Of a DNA stretch of 9,571 nucleotides, positions 1 to 7,277 are shown piece by piece (the stretch's first letter is position 1; the number at the start of each line of letters is the position of its first letter). Both the position numbers and the translations under genes were made by a program. The stretch is from Candidatus Accumulibacter iunctus (lineage in GTDB: Bacteria > Pseudomonadota > Gammaproteobacteria > Burkholderiales > Rhodocyclaceae), in the NCBI GenBank assembly GCA_002345025.1, contig DDUX01000002.1:1-9571 (forward strand), read 5' to 3'. The notes below the pieces were generated by a model, which was not told the DNA's origin, made no database searches, and saw nothing but the letters and a program-made list of their open reading frames with translations.

Positions 1-743
1 ACAGCCTGCCTCTCGACACGCTGCCGCTGACCGACCCCTACGTGCTGCTGCAGTCGCTGCTCGCCGGTCACCGGCCGGAGAGGCTGGGACTGATCGGCGC
101 GGCGATCGTCCTCGTCTTCTATCTTCTCGTCGGTGGCCGCGTCTACTGCTCCTGGGTCTGCCCGCTGAACCCCGTCACCGACCTCGCCGGCTGGCTGCGC
201 GACCGCCTCGGCATCCGCGGCAGTGCGCACGTCGCGCGCAGCACCCGTTACTGGATCCTGGCGATGACGCTGCTGCTCGCCGCGCAGAGCGGCAGCATCG
301 CCTGGGAGCTGGTCAATCCGGTGTCGATGCTGCAGCGCGGCCTGATCTTCGGTGTCGGCGCCGCCTGGATGCTGACGCTGGCGGTCTTCGTCTTCGACCT
401 TGTCGTCATGAGCCGCGGCTGGTGCGGCCACCTCTGTCCGGTCGGCGCCTTCTACAGCCTGCTCGGCAGGTGGAGTCCTCTGCGCGTGACGGCAGCGAAG
501 CGCGCCGCGTGCAACGACTGCATGGACTGTTTCGAGGTCTGTCCGGAGCCACAGGTCATCCGCCCGGCGCTGAAGGGCGCCGGCAAAGGGATCGGGCCGG
601 TGATCCTGGCCGCCAACTGTACCAATTGCGGGCGCTGCATCGATGTCTGCTCGAAGGACGTCTTCGCTTTCGGGCTTCGCTTCAACAATCACCCCGACGA
701 CGGCGCGCAGCCGGCAGCGCCGTCGCCGACCGCCGCCCCCTGA
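1..743 (+). CDS. napH: NapH, quinol dehydrogenase membrane subunit of periplasmic nitrate reductase (5' partial)
   Basis: Integral membrane Fe-S protein that oxidises quinol and, with NapG, passes electrons towards NapA/NapB. The frame is already open at base 3 and reads SLPLDTLPLTDPYVLLQS, a typical NapH N-terminal stretch, so the true start lies left of the window; the GTG at 42 is internal. About 246 residues are visible of a family length near 290. Hydrophobic segments lie near nt 90-140, 249-315 and 357-410. Two CxxxCP motifs, characteristic of NapH, are at 147-164 (CSWVCP) and 423-440 (CGHLCP). Two ferredoxin-like cysteine quartets follow at 510-545 (CNDCMDCFEVCP) and 618-650 (CTNCGRCIDVCS; the usual final Pro is Ser here). 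The C-terminal tail is Pro/Ala-rich. napB starts 87 nt downstream on the same strand, fitting the common napDAGHB order. Confidence 0.93.
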   Translation, partial: SLPLDTLPLTDPYVLLQSLLAGHRPERLGLIGAAIVLVFYLLVGGRVYCSWVCPLNPVTDLAGWLRDRLGIRGSAHVARSTRYWILAMTLLLAAQSGSIAWELVNPVSMLQRGLIFGVGAAWMLTLAVFVFDLVVMSRGWCGHLCPVGAFYSLLGRWSPLRVTAAKRAACNDCMDCFEVCPEPQVIRPALKGAGKGIGPVILAANCTNCGRCIDVCSKDVFAFGLRFNNHPDDGAQPAAPSPTAAP

Positions 744-814
744 AAGCCGGGGAATCACCGCCAATAGAGCCCGCATGCCGATCCCTCGCAATGCCTGCAA
801 CCATCCTTTGAAGT

Positions 815-820
815 GGAGGA
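815..820 (+). promoter_or_regulatory. Ribosome binding site of napB
   Basis: GGAGGA lies 10 nt before the ATG at 831. The frame could be extended to a GTG at 813, but that codon falls at the edge of this Shine-Dalgarno sequence. The ATG at 831 also gives a proper signal peptide, so the site decides the start. Confidence 0.75.
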
Positions 821-830
821 AACGCCAACC

Positions 831-1298
831 ATGAACCAGTCACTGAAACTCATCCTGGCCCTTGCCGCGAGCTGCCTGACATCGCTGGCGTTTGCCGCCG
901 GCAGCGCCAGTTCGATGCGCGGTGCCGATGTCGCCGCTCCGGACCAGGCGCCGGAGGTGAAGACCTACGTCGGCAAGCGGCCCGGCACCGAAGCACCGGT
1001 GGCACGAACCTTCAGCACGCAGCCGCCGGTCATTCCGCACGCCGTCGAGAACTTCGACGAGATCAACCTCGAAGGCAACCAGTGCATGGACTGCCACTCG
1101 GCTGCGACCTACAAGAAGAAGAACGCGCCGCAGATCGGCGTCAGCCACTTCGTCGACCGTGACGGCAAGAAGCATGCCGAAGCCACGGGTGGCCGCTACA
1201 ACTGCGTGCAGTGCCACGTGCCACAGGTGGATGCACCGCCGCTGGTCGACAATACCTTCAAGGGCGACGCGGTCAAGAAGGTCGTCAGGAAGAACTGA
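831..1298 (+). CDS. napB: NapB, dihaem cytochrome c subunit of periplasmic nitrate reductase
   Basis: Small periplasmic electron-transfer subunit that hands electrons to the molybdoenzyme NapA. The product is 155 residues, normal for the family. Residues 1-22 form a Sec signal peptide (basic start, hydrophobic LILALAASCLTSLAFA core, cleavage expected after AFA). Two haem-binding motifs are visible: CMDCH at residues 85-89 and CVQCH at 125-129. H70 (in VIPHAVENF) and H106 (in GVSHFVD) are at the positions expected for the distal axial haem ligands. The P-x-I-P-H segment and the Y-x-C-V-Q-C-H-V-P-Q segment are family hallmarks. The start is fixed by GGAGGA at 815-820. It follows napH in the same orientation, and a strong hairpin begins 14 nt after the stop, so it is probably the last gene of the operon. 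Confidence 0.95.
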   Translation: MNQSLKLILALAASCLTSLAFAAGSASSMRGADVAAPDQAPEVKTYVGKRPGTEAPVARTFSTQPPVIPHAVENFDEINLEGNQCMDCHSAATYKKKNAPQIGVSHFVDRDGKKHAEATGGRYNCVQCHVPQVDAPPLVDNTFKGDAVKKVVRKN

Positions 1299-1311
1299 TC
1301 GCTTGCGGCGT

Positions 1312-1338
1312 GCCGCCGGCGGGACTGCCGCCGGCGGC
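1312..1338 (+). terminator. GC-rich hairpin just after napB
   Basis: A perfect 11-bp stem (1312-1322 with 1328-1338) closes a 5-nt loop, GACTG, starting 14 nt after the napB stop. The core CCGCCGGCGG is itself palindromic and so appears twice as a direct repeat. There is no T-run after it, so it is not a classic intrinsic terminator. It could stabilise the 3' end of the nap transcript or act with Rho. Confidence 0.45.
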
Positions 1339-1369
1339 CGCGGCTGCCGCGCCGATGCTGGCGTCGCCC

Positions 1370-1419
1370 AACGGTCATGGCTTTGTCAGACACTCCGGAT
1401 GATGCAAGCCATGACCGTT
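1370..1419. repeat. Perfect 14-bp inverted repeat between convergent genes
   Basis: AACGGTCATGGCTT (1370-1383) and its exact reverse complement AAGCCATGACCGTT (1406-1419) flank a 22-nt loop. It sits between the convergent ends of napB and the acyl-AMP ligase gene. It may act as a bidirectional transcription barrier, but neither side has a T-tract. It could also be part of a mobile intergenic repeat together with the adjacent C-rich/G-rich element. Confidence 0.6.
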
Positions 1420-1460
1420 CCCCTCACCCCCGACCCCTCTCGCGCGGGCGGGCGAGGGGA
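1420..1460. repeat. REP-like C-rich/G-rich intergenic element
   Basis: The stretch begins CCCCTCACCCCCGACCCCTC and ends GGCGAGGGGA. It resembles a dispersed proteobacterial intergenic repeat of the form CCCTCACCCC-x-CCCCTCTCCC ... GGGAGAGGGG, as I remember it. The arms CCCCTC (starting 1434) and GAGGGG pair cleanly, while the inner part pairs imperfectly. Copy number in the genome cannot be judged from this window. Confidence 0.5.
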
Positions 1461-1512
1461 GATTCGTCAGTCGCTCGCGCGACTTTCACGGCAAGGGGCG
1501 ATGGGCACGGAC

Positions 1513-4359
1513 TCAGGCCTCGAGGTCGTGCTCGCCGCAAAGCGGCAGCATCGCCAGGCGGCTGGCGTCGCGCAGCCGCACCGCTGCCGCCCAGTCGTCG
1601 CCATCCGGCGGCAGCAACGCTCCGGTTTCGAAGGCGAGCGGACCGCGGCGCGGCAGCCAGCTGCGGTCGCGCAGGACGCTGCGCGTACCGCGCAGGCCAC
1701 CGACCAGAACCGGCACGCCGGCCCGCACGGCGGCAACGAAGGCACCCATGCGGAACGGCTTGAGCCCGGCCTCGCGCGAGAAGGTGCCTTCGGGAAAGAG
1801 GAGCACCCGCTGCCCGCGCGCCAGCGCGGCGATGATCTCGTCGACATCCTCGACGCTCTTCGAGGCATCGAAGCGCTCGACGAAGAGCGTCCCGAGCGCG
1901 CGCAGGAAGGCGTGGATCAGCGGCTGCGCAACGAATTCGCGCTTGGCGACGAAACCGTAGGCGGCCGCAGGCGGCAGCACGGCAAAGAGCACGAGCGAGT
2001 CGAGATAGCTGCAGTGGTTGAGCAGCAGCAGGTGCGGTGCGGCCGGCAGGGCTTCGGCGGTGATGGCCGGTACCGGCATGCCGGCGAGGCGCAGGAAGAT
2101 GCGCGCCGCATGATGGACGATGCGCCGGCCCAGTGACGGCGAGCGCAGGGCGATCACCAGTGCCATCACCGGCAACCCGAGCAGCAGGAAGACCGTCCAG
2201 CACCAGGCGCCGTAGGCCCGCCTGGTGAATCGCCGCCCGGCTTCGGCCACCCGTGCCTGCCCGCCGGCGATCGCCAGACGCACGAGTTGCCGCCTGGTGC
2301 TCGCACCGGCGACGCAGAGCAGGCCGTGTTCATAGGCCTCGCGCGAGGCGTTGCGGCGGATCTTGCCACTCGAGGTCTTGAGCACCGAGTTCGGCGGCGC
2401 GAGCACGACTTCGTCGGCCGGCAGGCCGATCGCCGCCACCGCCGCTTCGTTGATCTGCTGTCGCAGTTGCTCGCGCCGCTGCGGGTCTTCCTCGCGTGTC
2501 TCGGCGACGACGACCAGGCGTTCGGTGGCGTTGACCGGATCGTTGCTGGCGAACACCGCGACGCAGCCGCGGCGCACTCCCGGGAGGTTGCCGACCGCCT
2601 GCTCGAGCTCGTAGGGATAGAGGTTGCGACCACCGCGGATGATCAGGTCCTTGACCCGCCCGGTGAGGTAGATCTCACCGTCGACCGTGTAGGCGAAATC
2701 ACCGGAGTCGAGCCAGCCGTCACGGAACAGCGCCTGCGTCGCCGCCGGATTGCGGTGGTAGCCGGAGGTCGCCGACGGGCCGCGAAACTGCAGCCCACCG
2801 ACCTGCCGGTCCGGCAGTTCGCGGCCGTCGTCGCCGACAATGCGGATCTCGTGTCGTGGCAACGGGCGACCACAGGCGGGAACGCGCACGACGCTGTCGG
2901 CGTCGGCGTCGGCAGCCGCCGGCACGGCGATCCGGCGCTGCAGCAGTGCGGCACGCTCGATGGTGTCGATTCGCGGCCCGCGCCCGAGCGGCGGAAAGGC
3001 GAGACCGACCGAGCACTCGGCGAGGCCGTAGACCGGCGTGATCGCCGTGCGCCGCAGTCCGTAGGGGGCAAAGCGATCGGCAAAGGCCTGCAGCGTCGCC
3101 GGACTCACCGGTTCGGCGCCGTTCAGCGCCAGCCGCCACGAGCTGAGGTCGAGACCGGCGAGGTCGGCGTCGGCGAGCTTGCGCGCGCACAGGTCATAGG
3201 CGAAGTTGGGCGCCGGCGACAGCGTGCCACGGTGCTGCGAGATCACTCGCAGCCAGCGCACCGGGCGCGAGAGGAAGGCCAGCGGCGACATCAGGACGAG
3301 CAGCATGCCGAAGTAGAGCGAGCCGAACCAGGCGCCGATGAGTCCCATGTCGTGATAGAGCGGCAGCCAGGAGACGAAGACGTCGTCGCCGGTGGCGGCG
3401 ACGGCCTCGCCCATCGCGCGCAGGTTGGCAAGCAGATTGGCGTGGCTGAGAACGACTCCCTTCGGGTCACCGGTGCTGCCCGAGGTGTACTGCAGAAAAG
3501 CGGTGTCCGTCGCAGCCGGGCGATAGAGCAGCGGCATCGCCACCGCCGACAGGTCGTCGGGCGTCAGGACTTCGCGCAGGGTCGGCGCTTCGCTGCGCAG
3601 CAAGGCCGCGACGCCCCGGGCCTGCGGCACGGTGATGATGAACACGGCTTCGGCGTTGGCGAGGATGCGTGCATGCCGCCGCAGGTGATCCTCGATCTGC
3701 GCCATCCGTGCCGGCGGATAGATCGGCACCGGAATGCCGCCGGCGATCATGACGCCGAAGAAGCTGGTGAGATAGTCGCGGCCAGTCGGCAGCATCAGCG
3801 CCACCGCCTGCCGTGGCAGCAGACCGCGCGATACCAGCGCCGTGGCGACGCGGCGCGATTCGGCGAGCAGCTCGCCGTAGGACAGTGGCGCGCAGCGCGG
3901 CTCGCCGGTGGCGGCATCGATGTCGCCGTACACCAGCGCATGCCGCCGCTGCGGCTGCCGCTCGGCGTGCCACTCGAGAACTTCGACCAGCGTCTGCGCG
4001 TGCTCGGGGAGACTGATCGGACCGCCAGCCTGCGCCGGAGCGACGGACGCCGCGCTGAGCCTGGCGGCGCTCGCCCGGTCGATCAGGCGCAGCAGATCCT
4101 GCGGCGTTTCGGCTTCGGCGAGCGCGGCCTCGGGCAGCGACCTGCCGAACTCGCTGCCAACGCGCAACAGAAGTTCGACTCGCGCCAGGCTGTCGAGCCC
4201 GAGATCCCGCTCGAAATGGCTGTGCAGGCCGACGCGGCTGGCGCGCCCCGGGCGCGTCTCCTCGACCAGCAGGCTGACCACCCGCAGCAGGCGCGTCGCG
4301 GCGTCGGCCGCCGCGTCGACCGGCCCGTTCACCGCCGCCTCGTGCCGATCCTGGCTCAT
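1513..4359 (-). CDS. ACP - fatty acyl-AMP ligase - PlsC-type acyltransferase fusion protein
   Basis: A 948-residue three-part enzyme that should activate a fatty acid as acyl-adenylate, load it on a carrier thiol and transfer it to an acceptor, perhaps a lysolipid. Residues 20-95 are an acyl carrier domain with the phosphopantetheine serine S57 in DLGLDSLARVELL. Residues 125-680 are an AMP-forming ligase with the P-loop YTSGSTGDPKG (291-301), LYHDMGLIG (334-342), the FAAL-like FLSRPVRWL and PNFAYDLC (362-391), YGLAEC (444-449), DSGDFAY (551-557) and the A10 lysine K666 in TSSGKIRR. Residues 721-738 are hydrophobic, probably a membrane anchor. Residues 775-945 are an LPLAT/PlsC domain with NHCSYLD (H782-x4-D787) and FPEGTFS (855-861). 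I chose the ATG at 4359, after which the ACP fold begins. No clear Shine-Dalgarno sequence precedes it. A TTG at 4440 would add an Arg-rich leader of 27 residues, which seems unlikely. Substrate and acceptor are unknown. Confidence 0.88.
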   Translation of the reverse strand: MSQDRHEAAVNGPVDAAADAATRLLRVVSLLVEETRPGRASRVGLHSHFERDLGLDSLARVELLLRVGSEFGRSLPEAALAEAETPQDLLRLIDRASAARLSAASVAPAQAGGPISLPEHAQTLVEVLEWHAERQPQRRHALVYGDIDAATGEPRCAPLSYGELLAESRRVATALVSRGLLPRQAVALMLPTGRDYLTSFFGVMIAGGIPVPIYPPARMAQIEDHLRRHARILANAEAVFIITVPQARGVAALLRSEAPTLREVLTPDDLSAVAMPLLYRPAATDTAFLQYTSGSTGDPKGVVLSHANLLANLRAMGEAVAATGDDVFVSWLPLYHDMGLIGAWFGSLYFGMLLVLMSPLAFLSRPVRWLRVISQHRGTLSPAPNFAYDLCARKLADADLAGLDLSSWRLALNGAEPVSPATLQAFADRFAPYGLRRTAITPVYGLAECSVGLAFPPLGRGPRIDTIERAALLQRRIAVPAAADADADSVVRVPACGRPLPRHEIRIVGDDGRELPDRQVGGLQFRGPSATSGYHRNPAATQALFRDGWLDSGDFAYTVDGEIYLTGRVKDLIIRGGRNLYPYELEQAVGNLPGVRRGCVAVFASNDPVNATERLVVVAETREEDPQRREQLRQQINEAAVAAIGLPADEVVLAPPNSVLKTSSGKIRRNASREAYEHGLLCVAGASTRRQLVRLAIAGGQARVAEAGRRFTRRAYGAWCWTVFLLLGLPVMALVIALRSPSLGRRIVHHAARIFLRLAGMPVPAITAEALPAAPHLLLLNHCSYLDSLVLFAVLPPAAAYGFVAKREFVAQPLIHAFLRALGTLFVERFDASKSVEDVDEIIAALARGQRVLLFPEGTFSREAGLKPFRMGAFVAAVRAGVPVLVGGLRGTRSVLRDRSWLPRRGPLAFETGALLPPDGDDWAAAVRLRDASRLAMLPLCGEHDLEA

Positions 4360-4506
4360 CGCAACGGCGAACGTGGCGCCGCGCCGGCGCACGCCACGGC
4401 GGCTGGCGGCAAGCGGCCACCGCCGCAGCGGTCGCCGCAAGCAGCTACTGCGCCAAGCCGGCGGCGTCTCGGCAAGCGGCAGCCGCCAAGCAGGCGCCAG
4501 CGCCGC
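4360..4506 (-). other. 147-nt spacer between napF-like gene and the ligase fusion
   Basis: Very GC-rich and low in complexity, with recurring GGCAAGCGGC (4409-4418 and 4471-4480) and small GC hairpins such as GCGG-CAG-CCGC near 4476-4485. No promoter of recognisable consensus and no convincing ribosome site was seen before the ATG at 4359. The ligase gene could be expressed by readthrough from rnr-napF or from an unrecognised promoter. Confidence 0.4.
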
Positions 4507-5007
4507 TCAGCAGGCATCGCGCACCTCGGCAACGACGATCGCCCGCACCGGACAAGGGGCAACGCAGGCGCCGCACCCGGTGCAGCACGCCGCGTCGAGC
4601 AGCGGCAGCGAAGGGCCTCCTGGTGCCGGCAGGAAGCGGATCGCCGCCGCCGCGCAGAGATCGCCACCGACGCGGCATTCGACCCGCCTCCGGGCGAGGC
4701 AGGAATCACCGATCGTCGCCCGCAGCGACCACGGCGACTGCGCCGCCTGCCGCTGCAACGCGCCGCTCGGACAGGCGGCAACGCATGCGGCGCAGAAGCT
4801 GCACTCGCCGCGGCCAAAGTCGAGCGTCGGGTAGCCACCGTCGCCAGCGGCGATGATGCGTGTCGGACACGCCGCGCTGCAGTCGCCGCAGCGGGTGCAC
4901 AGGTGCGAGAAGTCCGCCTCGGCAACCGCCCACGGCGGCCGCAGCAGCGGCCCACGAGCGGAGAAACGGCCGCGCAGGAAGTTGCGGCGGCTGAGCGCGC
5001 CGCTCAT
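4507..5007 (-). CDS. napF: NapF-like polyferredoxin with an altered third Fe-S site
   Basis: A 166-residue cytoplasmic ferredoxin-type protein. NapF is thought to assist maturation of the Fe-S centre of NapA before its export. The start MSGALSRRNFLRGRF resembles the SRRGIL-x-GR start of E. coli NapF, followed by RPPW at 23-26. Cysteine quartets are C37/C40/C43/C47 (CTRCGDCSAACP), C69/C72/C75/C79 (CSFCAACVAACP) and C142/C145/C148/C152 (CTGCGACVAPCP). In between, the NapF-specific C-x6-C-x2-C-x3-C site reads C103...C111-R-V-G114-G-D-L-C118, so one expected cysteine is glycine. The ATG at 5007-5005 overlaps the rnr stop in ATGA, implying translational coupling to rnr and not to the nap operon, whose visible genes lie over 3.2 kb away on the other strand. 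Family assignment is strong; exact function is inferred. Confidence 0.88.
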   Translation of the reverse strand: MSGALSRRNFLRGRFSARGPLLRPPWAVAEADFSHLCTRCGDCSAACPTRIIAAGDGGYPTLDFGRGECSFCAACVAACPSGALQRQAAQSPWSLRATIGDSCLARRRVECRVGGDLCAAAAIRFLPAPGGPSLPLLDAACCTGCGACVAPCPVRAIVVAEVRDAC

Positions 5008-7238
5008 CGCCTGACGGCGCCTCCCCGTGTGCCGGATGGCGTTCCGCCAGCGCCAGGAGCAGCGGCCGGCGGTGGGTCACCGGGGACGAAGTCGATGCGT
5101 CCGGTCTCGAGATCGGCGCGCACCAGCCGCACGAGCAGGCGATCGCCGAGGCGATGGCGTTTGCCGCTGCGTTCGCCGAGCATCTGGTGCCGCGTGGCGT
5201 CGAACTGGAAGTACTCGTCGCCCAGTTCCGAAACATGCACCAGACCTTCGACGTAGACTTCGTCGAGGGCGACGAAGATGCCGAAGGGAACGACGGCGGC
5301 GATCGTTCCGGCGAAGGTCTCGCCGATCCGCTCACGCATGTAGTAGCACTTGAGCCAGTTGCTGACGTCGCGCGTCGCCTCGTCGGCGCGGCGCTCGGTC
5401 AGCGAGCAGTGCACGCCGATTTCCTGCCACTTGCCCGGCGTGTACGACCTGCCAGCGAGCGCTGCCTTGATCGAGCGGTGCACCAGCAGATCGGGGTAGC
5501 GACGGATCGGCGACGTGAAATGGGTGTAGTGCTCATAGGCGAGGCCAAAGTGGCCGACGTTGTCCGGGCTGTAGACCGCCTGGCGCAGCGAGCGCAGCAT
5601 CACCGTCTGCAGCAACTGGACGTCTGGACGGCCCTGGATGCTCGCCAGCAGTTCGGCGTAGTCACGCGCCGACGGCTCGTCACCGCCGCCGAGACCGAGG
5701 CCGAACTCGCCGAGGAACTTGCGCAGCGCATCCAGCTTCTCGACCGTCGGACCTTCGTGAATCCGGTACAGGCAGGCCTGCTTTCGCACCTGCAGGAAGT
5801 CCGAGGCGCAGACGTTGGCGGCGAGCATGCACTCCTCGATCAGCCGATGGGCGTCGTTGCGGAAGACCGGGACGATGTTCTCGATCTTGCCCTGGTCGTT
5901 GAACAGCATCATCGTCTCGATGGTCTCGAAGTCGATCGCGCCGCGCTTGCCACGTGCGCTGGCGAGTACCTGGTAGAGCGCGTAGAGCGCCTGCAGCTGG
6001 GGCAGCAGGCGGCGATGCGCGTCGCTCTCCGGTTCGCTCGCATGTGACAGCCAGCCCCACACCTGGTCATAGGTCAGTCGGGCGTGTGAACGGAAGACGG
6101 CTTCGTCGAAACGGTAGGCGCTGATCTCTCCCGAGTCGTCGATCGTCATGTCGCAGACCATCGCCAGCCGGTCGACCTCCGGGTTCAGCGAACAAAGTCC
6201 GTTCGACAGCTTCTCCGGCAACATCGGAATCACCCGCCGCGGGAAATAGACCGAGTTGCCGCGCTCCTGCGCGTCGCGATCGAGCGCCGAGGCGGGCTGC
6301 ACGTAGTGACTGACATCGGCGATCGCCACCACCAGACGCCAGCCATGCTGCTGCCTCTCGGCGAAGACGGCGTCGTCGAAATCCTTCGCCGTCGCACCGT
6401 CGATGGTCACCAGCGGCAGCGAACGCAGGTCGACTCGTCCCTGCCAGGACGCCGGTTCCACCAGTTCGGGCAGGCTGGCGGCTTCGGCCAGCGCCGCCAT
6501 CGAGAACTCGAAGGGCAGCGCGTGCTTGCGCAGCGCGATCTCGATTTCCATTCCCGGATCGGCATAGTTGCCGAGTACCTCGACGATGCGTCCGATCGGC
6601 TTGGTGTGACGGTCGGGCTGCTCGATGATCTCGACCGTCACCACCGCGCCGGCACGGACGGCGGTCGCCTCTTCCGGGGCGACCAGGATGTCCTGGTTGA
6701 TCCGCCGGTCCTCCGGGACGACCAGCGTGATGCCGTGCTCGACGAGGACGCGGCCAACAACGCGGCTGTTGGCCCGCTCGAGCACTTCGACGATGACCCC
6801 CTCGCGGCGTCCGCGACGATCGACGCCGACGACGCGCACCAGAGCCCGGTCGCGATGCAGCACCTTCGACATCTGCCGCGCTTCGAGCGACAGATCCTCG
6901 CTGCCGTCATCGGGAACGAGAAAGCCGTAGCCGTCGGGATGCCCCTCGACCCGCCCGGCGATCAGACTGGCGCGTTGCGGCAGCAGGTAGCACTCCTTGC
7001 GGTTGCGCAACAACTGGCCTTCCCGCTCCATCGCCCGCAGGCGGCGCTGGAAGGCACCGGTTTCGCCCTCCTGAATGTCGAGCAGGCAGCCCAGTGCGTC
7101 GAAAGCGACCGGCCTGCCCTGCTCGGCAAGCACCTGCAGGATGTATTCGCGCGACGGCAACGGTTGCTCGTAGTGCTTCTGCTCCCGCTCGAGGTACGGG
7201 TCGCGCCGGCGGATCGCCGACAGACTGATTATTGACAT
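5004..7238 (-). CDS. rnr: RNase R, 3'-5' exoribonuclease
   Basis: Processive 3'-to-5' exoribonuclease that degrades structured RNA, including rRNA and mRNA. The product is 744 residues. The N-terminus (RRDPYLEREQKHYEQPLPSR) aligns with E. coli RNase R, supporting the ATG at 7238, and AGGAA lies 9 nt upstream of it. In order there are a winged-helix region (about 28-90, with RRLRAMEREGQL), cold-shock/OB segments (about 95-220, with GHPDGYGFLVPDDG), the RNB catalytic domain (about 265-600) and an S1 domain (about 650-732, with GTIAAVVPFGIFVALDE). The metal-binding acidic cluster is visible in TIDGATAKDFDDAVFAE as D280, D286, D288 and D289. The C-terminal tail is short and Pro/Ala/Gly-rich, unlike the long Lys-rich tail of the 813-residue E. 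coli enzyme. The stop overlaps the napF-like start by 4 nt. It diverges from the tRNA-Leu gene. Confidence 0.96.
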   Translation of the reverse strand: MSIISLSAIRRRDPYLEREQKHYEQPLPSREYILQVLAEQGRPVAFDALGCLLDIQEGETGAFQRRLRAMEREGQLLRNRKECYLLPQRASLIAGRVEGHPDGYGFLVPDDGSEDLSLEARQMSKVLHRDRALVRVVGVDRRGRREGVIVEVLERANSRVVGRVLVEHGITLVVPEDRRINQDILVAPEEATAVRAGAVVTVEIIEQPDRHTKPIGRIVEVLGNYADPGMEIEIALRKHALPFEFSMAALAEAASLPELVEPASWQGRVDLRSLPLVTIDGATAKDFDDAVFAERQQHGWRLVVAIADVSHYVQPASALDRDAQERGNSVYFPRRVIPMLPEKLSNGLCSLNPEVDRLAMVCDMTIDDSGEISAYRFDEAVFRSHARLTYDQVWGWLSHASEPESDAHRRLLPQLQALYALYQVLASARGKRGAIDFETIETMMLFNDQGKIENIVPVFRNDAHRLIEECMLAANVCASDFLQVRKQACLYRIHEGPTVEKLDALRKFLGEFGLGLGGGDEPSARDYAELLASIQGRPDVQLLQTVMLRSLRQAVYSPDNVGHFGLAYEHYTHFTSPIRRYPDLLVHRSIKAALAGRSYTPGKWQEIGVHCSLTERRADEATRDVSNWLKCYYMRERIGETFAGTIAAVVPFGIFVALDEVYVEGLVHVSELGDEYFQFDATRHQMLGERSGKRHRLGDRLLVRLVRADLETGRIDFVPGDPPPAAAPGAGGTPSGTRGGAVRR

Positions 7239-7259
7239 CTGCTCGTGTTCCTATAGAAT
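7232..7259 (+). promoter_or_regulatory. Sigma70-type promoter of tRNA-Leu
   Basis: A perfect TTGACA -35 box (7232-7237) and a TAGAAT -10 box (7254-7259, five of six consensus bases) are separated by 16 nt. Transcription would start near 7266, some 12 nt before the tRNA, after a GC-rich discriminator (TCGGCC) of the kind seen at stringently controlled stable-RNA promoters. The -35 box overlies the first three codons of rnr on the other strand. Confidence 0.75.
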
Positions 7260-7277
7260 TCGGCCTTCGCTGGAATT

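Noticed and set aside
1424..2203. A 259-codon - strand frame overlapping the PlsC part of the fusion gene
   Set aside because: It is out of frame with the recognised acyltransferase motifs and has a low-complexity Arg/Ala composition.
2896..2913. Three tandem copies of GTCGGC
   Set aside because: It encodes a short Asp-Ala linker in the ligase domain. It is too short to treat as a phase-variable repeat, and hexamer units keep the frame.
4360..4440. N-terminal extension of the ligase fusion from a TTG at 4440
   Set aside because: It adds an Arg-rich leader with no homology feel. The ACP domain begins soon after the ATG at 4359, although neither start has a clear ribosome site.
2287..5256. 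A 989-codon open frame on the + strand opposite the ligase fusion and the napF-like gene
   Set aside because: It is the antisense shadow of GC-rich coding DNA. The translation is rich in Arg, Ala, Gln and Gly with no recognisable motif, while the opposite strand encodes clear domains.
6306..7235. A 309-codon + strand frame opposite rnr
   Set aside because: It mirrors the rnr codons and has no family features or ribosome binding site.
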